A stretch of DNA of 5,315 bases from Flectobacillus sp. (lineage in GTDB: Bacteria; Bacteroidota; Bacteroidia; Cytophagales; Spirosomataceae): the NCBI GenBank assembly GCA_029865665.1, contig JARXAV010000001.1, forward strand, positions 1 through 5,315, given 5' to 3'. The position numbers and the translations under genes were made by a program. Shown one piece after another: positions 1 to 5,315 of the stretch; the stretch's first letter is position 1; each line of letters starts with the position of its first letter. The notes beneath the pieces were generated by a model that ran no database searches, was not told the origin of the DNA, and saw only the letters and a list, made by a program, of their open reading frames with translations.

Positions 1-1008
1 ATTTAAAAAGTTTAGACTCGCAAATTCAGGCATTTTTGCCCAATAAATACCTCGAACATATTCTCTCCAACCAATAATCTGCCTGATAAATCCCTCAATT
101 TGAGCAATTGTGACCCGTTCTTGATTTTCCTGCCAGAAGGCAATGGCACGATTGACTACTTCCAGCGGACTCAGCAGTTTTATATTTAATGAAAAAGACA
201 GCCTTGAGTGATAAATAGACCAATAAGATGGGTGCATAGTGTCTTCAAATATGCCGAAAAATTCTAAGCAGTTGACCACAAAGAAGTCCAACAGTTGGAG
301 GGATTCTTCCCGATTGGTAGGCCATATAAACGCCTTAGGATTTACCTGTCCTATGGTTTGAACCCCTTGTTCTTTCAAGAGTGATGCAAGCGAACTTACC
401 TCTTTATCGAAGGTAAGCGGTTCAACAGGTCTGTGATTGTTAGGGAGTTTTTTTCGGTTGTCTGCATCATAATTCCATTTTCCTCCCAGAGGTTCACCAC
501 CATCCATCAGAATATGGTGTTTTTTTCGCATCATGCGGTAGAAGTTTTCCATCAAAAAGGTCTTTTTACCTTTAAAAAAAAGTAGGAATTCTTCTGGAGA
601 AATCATGAAATGCTCGGTAGTATAGCAAGATGTTTGCAGGGTACTAGCTTGACGTGCAACAAATTCTTTTAATTGAAGGTCGAGCCGGAATTCGTCAGGT
701 TGTTGGTATTCAAAAGCGTTGATAGACAAGCTTGAAATGAGTTCTTCTAGGTTGCTAGTCAGCGATTGATGATTTTTTTCGTTATCTAATTCAAGGTAAA
801 TGACCTGATGCCCTTTACCCCGTAATTCGTCCGCAAAACTACGCATTGCCTGAAAGAAAGCGAGTACTTTTTGAATATGGTGATTGACATAATCCGTTTC
901 TTGCCGTATTTCCATGATTACGTAGAAAACCAAATCATCCGTTTGACTGAACCAAGAATGTTGGATATTAAGCTGGTCGCCCAAAATTAAGCGTAGTGTT
1001 CTTTTCAT
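1..1008 (-). CDS. Cryptochrome/photolyase-related protein, bacterial (6-4) photolyase (FeS-BCP) family, 3' end outside window
   Basis: The minus-strand frame is open from an ATG at 1008 to the window edge, giving the first 336 residues. Family members are about 500 residues long, so roughly a third is missing. Seen directly: an N-terminal Rossmann-type start LRLILGDQLN (5-14); a central block YRMMRKKHHILMDGGEPLGG (157-176) followed by KWNYDADNRKKLP; HSRLSFSLN (267-275); and IEGFIRQIIGWREYVRGIYW (304-323). These are hallmarks of the deoxyribodipyrimidine photolyase-related family (DPRP, PhrB-like). Characterised members bind FAD, a ribityllumazine antenna and a [4Fe-4S] cluster, and repair (6-4) photoproducts in DNA using light. 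The four cluster cysteines lie in the C-terminal part of the family and are not in this window; the only cysteines visible, 128 and 247, are probably not ligands. Repair activity is therefore inferred from family membership. It is divergent from the GH30 gene and shows no functional link to it. The start is set by the GDQLN motif lying immediately downstream of the ATG. Confidence 0.93.
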   Translation of the reverse strand, partial: MKRTLRLILGDQLNIQHSWFSQTDDLVFYVIMEIRQETDYVNHHIQKVLAFFQAMRSFADELRGKGHQVIYLELDNEKNHQSLTSNLEELISSLSINAFEYQQPDEFRLDLQLKEFVARQASTLQTSCYTTEHFMISPEEFLLFFKGKKTFLMENFYRMMRKKHHILMDGGEPLGGKWNYDADNRKKLPNNHRPVEPLTFDKEVSSLASLLKEQGVQTIGQVNPKAFIWPTNREESLQLLDFFVVNCLEFFGIFEDTMHPSYWSIYHSRLSFSLNIKLLSPLEVVNRAIAFWQENQERVTIAQIEGFIRQIIGWREYVRGIYWAKMPEFASLNFLN

Positions 1009-1173
1009 CTAGTTATCGTTATCTTATTGAAATAACAATTCACTGATATAAATGTTTGCTGATGTATTTTTGCTTTGCTGGACGAGATTTGTAATCGACC
1101 TTAACAACTAGATAAGGACACATCCTTCTCAACTTTTTGTAACTTCGTTGATTATCCAAAACAAATCCCATTT
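1009..1173. promoter_or_regulatory. Divergent intergenic region between photolyase and GH30 genes
   Basis: This 165-bp AT-rich spacer separates two divergent genes, so it should hold both promoters. Visible elements are a tandem GTTATC GTTATC at 1012-1023, a short hairpin TTATT-GA-AATAA at 1024-1035, and an 8-bp inverted pair ATCTAGTT (1007-1014, overlapping the photolyase start codon) and AACTAGAT (1106-1113). Neither gene has a Shine-Dalgarno sequence. The GH30 start is preceded by A-rich sequence (ccaaaacaaatcccattt), which is usual in Bacteroidota. No convincing -7 box was found on the minus strand for the photolyase gene. That the spacer is regulatory is inferred from gene orientation alone. 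Confidence 0.6.
1065..1072 (+). promoter_or_regulatory. Candidate -7 promoter box for the GH30 gene
   Basis: TATTTTTG matches the Bacteroidota sigma-factor consensus TAnnTTTG at every fixed position. I see no good TTTG/TTG -33 element at the usual 17-23 nt upstream; the nearest TTTG (1055-1058) is too close. It would give an mRNA leader of roughly 95 nt before the start at 1174, which is long but possible. In AT-rich DNA a match like this can arise by chance. Confidence 0.35.
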
Positions 1174-2550
1174 ATGAAAAACATCTTTTTAGTAGCCCTT
1201 TGTCTTCTGGTAGTGGAGGCGAAGGCTCAACAGGTACAACAATGGCTTACCAAAGCGGATAAGTCGGTGTTATTTCAACTGCTGTCCGAAAAACCTGTAT
1301 TTGGAGCTATTTCAACGGTTTTACCCAGTATTTATGTCGATGATACCAAACGGTTTCAGCAAATGGATGGCTTTGGGTTTACGCTTACGGGTGGGTCGGC
1401 AATGTTGCTTCAACAAATGAAAGCGGAGGAACGAGCCAATTTGTTGAAAGAACTTTTTGCGACGGATAACAACAATATCGGAGTAAGTTTTTTACGCATT
1501 AGCGTGGGAGCATCTGACCTTGACGACCGTGTATTTTCGTACGATGACCTCCCTGTTGGACAGACGGATTTGTCTCTCTCAAAATTTAGTTTGGCAAATG
1601 ACCAAACCTATCTGATTCCTGTCTTAAAGCAGATTTTAGCGATTAATTCAAACGTGAAACTGCTGGCTTCTCCGTGGTCGCCACCTACATGGATGAAAAC
1701 CAACGGGGCATCCAAAGGAGGGAGTTTAAAACCTGAATACTACGATTTATATGCTCGTTATCTACTTCGTTATGTACAAGAAATGAAGAAAGAGGGTATT
1801 ACGATTCATGCCCTAACGATTCAGAACGAACCGCTTCACCCAGGGAATAATCCAAGTTTATTGATGCCTCAAGATGAGCAAGGGATGTTTGTCAAAAAGA
1901 GTTTAGGCCCTGTTTTCCAGAAGGCTCATGTGGCTACAAAACTCATTGTTTACGACCACAATGCCGACCGTCCCGATTACCCGATTAGTATTCTTAACGA
2001 CCCCGAAGCTAGAAAATACCTAGATGGTACTGCCTTTCATCTATACGGCGGTTCGGTAGAGTCTATCCGAGATGTACACGAAGCTCACCCCGATAAAAAT
2101 CTGTATTTTACCGAACAATGGATTGGTGCTCCTGGGAATTTTGCGGGGGATTTAGCTTGGCATACCAAAACCCTAGTCATTGGGGCGAGTCGCAATTGGT
2201 GCAAAACCGTGTTGGAGTGGAATCTGGCGGCAGACCCTCAGCAAAACCCTCATACCGAAGGAGGATGTACTGCCTGTTTGGGTGCTGTAACGATTGGCGA
2301 AAGCGTTGTTCGGAATCCTGCTTATTATATCATTGCTCACGCATCCAAATTTGTGCGTCCCAATTCGGTACGAATAGCCTCTAACGTTACGATGGGTTTA
2401 CAAAATGTAGCCTTTAAAACGCCAGCGGGGAAAACTGTGCTGATTGTGTTGAATGAAGGCGATAAAACCCAAGAATTTAACATTCGCTATCGGAATAAAC
2501 AAGTGAAAACTTCGTTAGAAGCAGGAGCAGTGAAGACGTATGTGTGGTAA
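1174..2550 (+). CDS. Secreted glycoside hydrolase family 30 enzyme (glucosylceramidase / beta-1,6-glucanase-like)
   Basis: A complete 458-residue protein. A hydrophobic signal peptide (about 1-18, MKNIFLVALCLLVVEAKA) ends in an AKA-type signal peptidase I site, so the product is exported. There is no lipobox. GH30 enzymes are retaining beta-glycosidases with a TIM barrel and a side beta-sandwich. Visible landmarks are QQMDGFGFTLTGGSA (62-76), an early barrel strand; SPWSPPTWMKTNG (166-178); QNEP (217-220), with E219 the expected acid/base; YFTEQW (311-316), with E314 the expected nucleophile; and NPHTEGGCTACLG (358-370). The C-terminal part, about 380-458, is the beta-sandwich that packs on the barrel together with the segment just after the signal peptide. 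Length is normal for a single-domain GH30, and no carbohydrate-binding module is present. Substrate cannot be set from sequence alone: beta-1,6-glucan, a beta-glucoside or a related glycan are all possible. The ATG was chosen because it begins the signal peptide. It lies upstream of, and co-oriented with, a sugar-sensing regulator, which suggests a polysaccharide-utilisation locus. Confidence 0.93.
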   Translation: MKNIFLVALCLLVVEAKAQQVQQWLTKADKSVLFQLLSEKPVFGAISTVLPSIYVDDTKRFQQMDGFGFTLTGGSAMLLQQMKAEERANLLKELFATDNNNIGVSFLRISVGASDLDDRVFSYDDLPVGQTDLSLSKFSLANDQTYLIPVLKQILAINSNVKLLASPWSPPTWMKTNGASKGGSLKPEYYDLYARYLLRYVQEMKKEGITIHALTIQNEPLHPGNNPSLLMPQDEQGMFVKKSLGPVFQKAHVATKLIVYDHNADRPDYPISILNDPEARKYLDGTAFHLYGGSVESIRDVHEAHPDKNLYFTEQWIGAPGNFAGDLAWHTKTLVIGASRNWCKTVLEWNLAADPQQNPHTEGGCTACLGAVTIGESVVRNPAYYIIAHASKFVRPNSVRIASNVTMGLQNVAFKTPAGKTVLIVLNEGDKTQEFNIRYRNKQVKTSLEAGAVKTYVW

Positions 2551-2554
2551 TGGT

Positions 2555-2568
2555 ACGATTTTTATCGT
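2555..2568 (+). terminator. Weak hairpin just after the GH30 stop codon
   Basis: ACGAT-TTTT-ATCGT forms a 5-bp stem with a 4-nt loop, starting 4 nt after the stop codon. It lacks a GC-rich stem and a following T-run, so it is at best a poor intrinsic terminator. It is listed because of its position; it could equally be chance. Confidence 0.2.
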
Positions 2569-2590
2569 GAACAAGGTCTAGTTCATTTCG

Positions 2591-2703
2591 GAATAAGGTA
2601 ATAAATTACTAAGACTAGTTAATAAAATGTATCGGTTCAATAGTGCAAGTACCAAGATATTAGTAAATTCACAAGGGTTTAAGTTTTAGTTCACACCTTA
2701 TTC
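2591..2703. repeat. 9-bp inverted repeat in the same spacer
   Basis: GAATAAGGT (2591-2599) is complementary to ACCTTATTC (2695-2703). The right arm can alternatively pair over 7 bp with GAATAAG at 2768-2774. Its geometry crosses that of the 11-bp inverted repeat, so the two could not form as simple nested stems. A 9-mer match in an AT-rich spacer of this size is only weakly significant. Confidence 0.3.
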
Positions 2704-2747
2704 GACCTTTCATTCTCAATCTAATGGAAGTTATACAAAACTTAAAC
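2677..2747. repeat. 11-bp perfect inverted repeat upstream of the regulator
   Basis: GTTTAAGTTTT (2677-2687) is exactly complementary to AAAACTTAAAC (2737-2747), with 49 nt between the arms; two G-T pairs could extend the outer end of the stem. The right arm also forms part of a tandem hexamer AAACTT AAACTT (2738-2749). It could be a long-looped RNA stem or a pair of protein-binding sites. The arms are AT-rich, so chance is not excluded. Confidence 0.45.
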
Positions 2748-2761
2748 TTCTGATTCGATTC

Positions 2762-2804
2762 GTTGATGAATAAGTGTTGCCTTACCAAAATTTAGTTGAT
2801 GAAT
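2762..2804 (+). repeat. 10-nt direct repeat reaching the regulator start codons
   Basis: GTTGATGAAT occurs at 2762-2771 and again at 2795-2804. The copies are 33 nt apart start to start, close to three helical turns, and the second overlaps the upstream candidate ATG at 2803. A tandem GATTC GATTC (2752-2761) directly precedes the first copy. Spaced direct repeats suit a dimeric AraC-type regulator, but no binding is shown here. Confidence 0.35.
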
Positions 2805-2808
2805 GATT

Positions 2809-5315
2809 ATGAGAAAAACATACTATATCCTGCTTTGTAATTTATTAATATGCTTTCTTCTGACTTGTTGTCAAAAGAAAACGGAAAAGAATTTTCACAT
2901 TGGTTTTGCTCAATGCAATACTGATGATAGTTGGCGACAGACCATGTTGCAAGGTATGGAACGAGAACTTTCCTTTAATTCCAATATTGAAATGGAGGTG
3001 GCTGATGCAAAAAGTGATTGGAAATTGCAGGAAGCACAAATTAATACCTTCATTAAAGACAAGGTTGATTTATTGATTGTATCTCCTTTAGAAAGCACCT
3101 TGCTAGTACCCATAATTGAAAAAGCGTATGAAGCGGGAATTCCTGTTTTGATTATTGATAGGCGTATTGAATCCGATAAATATACCGCTTTTATTGGAGC
3201 AGAAAATTTGCTCGTGGGTCAAAATGCAGGGATGTATGCCGACGTGCTTCTAAAAGGAAAAGGGAACGTATTGGCAATTGGACAGGGGCCAACGTCTGGC
3301 CCGACCATAGATAGAAATGCAGGTTTTCAACAGGCCATTCGCCAATTTCCTAATATTACGTTCCAAAATACGATCTGGGTTAAAGACGGACATTTTCCTG
3401 ATAGTCTGATTAACTATTTAAAACTCCATGCTGATATAGACTTGATTTTTGCACATAATGATCGCTTTGCCTTGATAGCCTATCAAGTTTGTGCTAAATT
3501 AGGATTGAGCGAGAAGGTGAAAATCATTGGAGTAGATGGATTAGGAGGCGTGAATGAAGGCTTAGATTTAGTAGAAAAAAGAAAGATAAATGCCACAATG
3601 CTTTATCCTACGGGGGGGGAGGAGGCTATACAATTGGCTGTAAAAATCTTAACTAAAAAGCCGTATGTGAAGGAAAATCGGCTTTTTACCACCGTCATAG
3701 ATCCTAATAATGTAGCTATTATGTTGGCACAGGCTCAAAAGATTACTGTGCAACAAGTTGCTATTAATCGTCAGACGAATAAAATTGAAGAGTTGACTCG
3801 CACGTACTCTTTCTTACAACATATTACCTATTTTATCAGTATTTTATTGGTCATATTACTGATACTCGGAGGGTTTATCTTGGGGCTTTATCGGAGTAAA
3901 CAACGTGCCAATCAATTATTAGAGGAACAGAACTTGGCTATTATCGAGCAACGAGATGAGATTACTCGCATCTCGGAATTAGCCCAAAAAGCTAACGATG
4001 AAAAAAATCGTTTTTATTCCTATCTCTCTCATGAATTTAGAACGCCTTTAAGCCTTATTCTGACCCCTGTCGAAGATATTATTCAGAGAAAATTGGATGT
4101 AAAGGAGGTGCGAAGTACCTTACAATTAGTGCATAAAAATGCTTATCGCTTGTTGCGTTTAGTCGATCAGCTTTTAGACCTTCGTAAATTTGATGCGGGT
4201 AAAATGCAAGCATATTTAACCGAGCAAGATTTAGTAACGTTCATAAAAGAGATTGTCTCTGACTTTAAATTAAAAGCCAAAAATCAGCAGATTGACCTTC
4301 AGTTTATCTCACAATTGGATGAGTTACCCTTTTGGTTTGATCTTGAAAAACTAGATAAAATTATTTTTAACCTAATTTCGAATGCCTTCAAATATACACC
4401 CCCAGGCGGTATGATTCATATTACGCTTTTGAAGAATCTTGATAAGGTAGATATTCTTGTGGCAGACAGTGGTGCAGGTATGACAGAAGCTGAAAAAAAT
4501 CGTGCGTTCGACTTATTTTATCAGGGACATCAGACAAATAAGCACTTGGGAACTGGGTTAGGCTTGGCACTTTCAAAAGAATTTGTGCTGTTGCATAATG
4601 GCACCATCGAGTTGACTTCTGCAAAAGGAAAGGGGACTACTTTTAAAATTAGTTTACCCATCGTTAAGCCTACGTCTATCGAATGTGAAGCTGCGTTAAA
4701 TCAGCCTTTTGTAAGAGAAGCAATAGAAGATAGTACGCCAGACTATATCAAAAATGATGATTTGTCGGTGAATACAATCCTCTTGGTAGAGGATAACGAA
4801 GAATTGAATTTTTATTTGAGGCAAAAGTTATCACCGTCCTATTCTGTTGTCTCTACGGAAAGTGCTGAACAAGGATGGGTGGAAATCCTAAATAACATTC
4901 CTGATTTAATAATTTGCGATGTGATGTTACCTGAGATGGATGGTTTTTCGTTAACTAAAAAAATTAAAGAAGATTTCCGTACCTCGCATATCCCTGTTGT
5001 ATTGTTGACGGCTAAAGAACAGGTCGAAAGTCAGCTAGAAGGCATGAATGCAGGTGCAGATGACTATGTGATAAAGCCTTTTAATTTATTACTATTAGAA
5101 AAAAAGATAAAAAGTTTGTTGGACAACCGAGAACGAATGCGTCGTCGTTTTTCGAGTGAAGTGACCAATCCGAGCAACATTCAAAAAGGAGAACGCAAGT
5201 TTTTAATTGAATTTGAACTCTTGATTGAAAAACACATAAAAGATAGTACACTTTCGGTTGAAAAACTGAGTCAAGAATTAGGGATGTCGAGGGTGCAACT
5301 TTTTAGAAAAATTTC
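2809..5315 (+). CDS. Hybrid two-component system regulator with periplasmic sugar-binding sensor (HTCS), 3' end outside window
   Basis: The frame is open from ATG 2809 to the window edge (835 codons plus 2 nt). An in-frame ATG at 2803 sits directly after a TGA and is an equally possible start. Order of parts: a hydrophobic N-terminus (5-19) ending LLTCCQ; a periplasmic-binding-protein sensor of the ribose/LacI type (about 29-305, starting FHIGFAQ); a membrane span (about 341-361); a linker helix; HisKA with SHEFRTPLSLI and phospho-acceptor H408; HATPase with NLISN (521-525), DSGAG (553-557) and GTGLGL (581-586); a receiver with acidic E661/D662, phospho-acceptor D704 in CDVMLPEMDG, T734 and K756; and the start of an AraC helix-turn-helix (LSVEKLSQELGMSRVQLFRK, 815-834). 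All catalytic residues are present. HTCS proteins sense a sugar in the periplasm and activate nearby carbohydrate-utilisation genes from the membrane. The sensor type matches the fructose-sensing Bacteroides HTCS BT1754 rather than the commoner beta-propeller (Y_Y_Y) type that binds oligosaccharides. The ligand here is unknown. About 80-100 residues of the AraC domain are probably missing. Confidence 0.95.
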   Translation, partial: MRKTYYILLCNLLICFLLTCCQKKTEKNFHIGFAQCNTDDSWRQTMLQGMERELSFNSNIEMEVADAKSDWKLQEAQINTFIKDKVDLLIVSPLESTLLVPIIEKAYEAGIPVLIIDRRIESDKYTAFIGAENLLVGQNAGMYADVLLKGKGNVLAIGQGPTSGPTIDRNAGFQQAIRQFPNITFQNTIWVKDGHFPDSLINYLKLHADIDLIFAHNDRFALIAYQVCAKLGLSEKVKIIGVDGLGGVNEGLDLVEKRKINATMLYPTGGEEAIQLAVKILTKKPYVKENRLFTTVIDPNNVAIMLAQAQKITVQQVAINRQTNKIEELTRTYSFLQHITYFISILLVILLILGGFILGLYRSKQRANQLLEEQNLAIIEQRDEITRISELAQKANDEKNRFYSYLSHEFRTPLSLILTPVEDIIQRKLDVKEVRSTLQLVHKNAYRLLRLVDQLLDLRKFDAGKMQAYLTEQDLVTFIKEIVSDFKLKAKNQQIDLQFISQLDELPFWFDLEKLDKIIFNLISNAFKYTPPGGMIHITLLKNLDKVDILVADSGAGMTEAEKNRAFDLFYQGHQTNKHLGTGLGLALSKEFVLLHNGTIELTSAKGKGTTFKISLPIVKPTSIECEAALNQPFVREAIEDSTPDYIKNDDLSVNTILLVEDNEELNFYLRQKLSPSYSVVSTESAEQGWVEILNNIPDLIICDVMLPEMDGFSLTKKIKEDFRTSHIPVVLLTAKEQVESQLEGMNAGADDYVIKPFNLLLLEKKIKSLLDNRERMRRRFSSEVTNPSNIQKGERKFLIEFELLIEKHIKDSTLSVEKLSQELGMSRVQLFRKI

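Larger units (their letters stand above)
2551..2802. promoter_or_regulatory. Gene-free spacer upstream of the hybrid regulator
   Basis: No credible coding frame is seen in these roughly 250 bases. The length, between two co-oriented genes, argues that the regulator has its own promoter rather than simple read-through from the GH30 gene. TAAGTTTT at 2680-2687 is a 7/8 match to the Bacteroidota -7 box TAnnTTTG but lacks a clear -33 partner. The spacer contains the inverted and direct repeats listed separately. No known riboswitch or small RNA was recognised. Confidence 0.5.

Noticed and set aside
2118..2384. An 88-codon plus-strand open frame inside the GH30 gene
   Set aside because: It overlaps the GH30 catalytic region in another frame, and its cysteine/serine-rich translation has no family features; it is a shadow of the real gene.
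2555..2568. A strong intrinsic terminator after the GH30 gene
   Set aside because: The stem is only 5 bp with no T-run, so it is kept only as a weak hairpin.
2551..2802. A riboswitch or small RNA gene in the spacer
   Set aside because: No known aptamer core or conserved structure was recognised; only unassigned repeats are visible.
2845..3113. Two overlapping minus-strand open frames opposite the regulator N-terminus
   Set aside because: Both are antisense to the clearly coding sensor domain and show no recognisable protein features.
3611..3620. A frameshift at the G8 run
   Set aside because: The same frame continues through the sensor, membrane span, kinase, receiver and AraC start with all motifs intact, so no frameshift is present in this sequence.
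4421..4624. A 67-codon minus-strand open frame opposite the kinase domain
   Set aside because: It is antisense to the conserved HATPase motifs (DSGAG, GTGLGL) and is explained as a shadow.

Overview
The window looks like a piece of a Bacteroidota chromosome, most plausibly an environmental Cytophagales-type or related lineage; the rank below phylum is a guess. The evidence is a single-polypeptide hybrid two-component system (sensor, kinase, receiver and AraC-type output in one chain), an A-rich leader without a Shine-Dalgarno sequence in front of each gene, a perfect Bacteroidota-type -7 promoter box (TAnnTTTG), moderate AT-richness, and a GH30 enzyme beside the sensor gene, as in polysaccharide-utilisation loci (PULs).

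Layout. Positions 1-1008 (minus strand) hold the N-terminal 336 codons of a cryptochrome/photolyase-related protein of the bacterial (6-4) photolyase (FeS-BCP/PhrB) family, whose 3' end lies outside the window. A 165-bp divergent spacer (1009-1173) follows. Positions 1174-2550 (plus) encode a complete secreted GH30 glycoside hydrolase with both catalytic glutamates. A gene-free, repeat-containing spacer runs from 2551 to about 2802. From 2803 or 2809 to the right edge (plus) lies a hybrid two-component regulator with a periplasmic sugar-binding-protein sensor. It is cut off inside the first part of its AraC DNA-binding domain.

How the genes may work together. The GH30 enzyme and the sensor-regulator are co-oriented, and I infer that they form the edge of a carbohydrate-utilisation locus: the exported hydrolase releases sugar from a beta-glucan or glycoside, the periplasmic domain of the regulator senses a small sugar, and the AraC domain activates transport and degradation genes, perhaps lying beyond the right edge. 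The photolyase gene is divergently transcribed and is probably an unrelated housekeeping or light-repair neighbour.

I found no RNA genes, insertion sequences, CRISPR arrays or phage features. Nothing here amounts to a clearly new system. The points most worth a second look are the sensor architecture (a lipobox-like N-terminus plus a second membrane span), the pairing of a monosaccharide-type sensor with a GH30 enzyme, and the repeats in the spacer upstream of the regulator.
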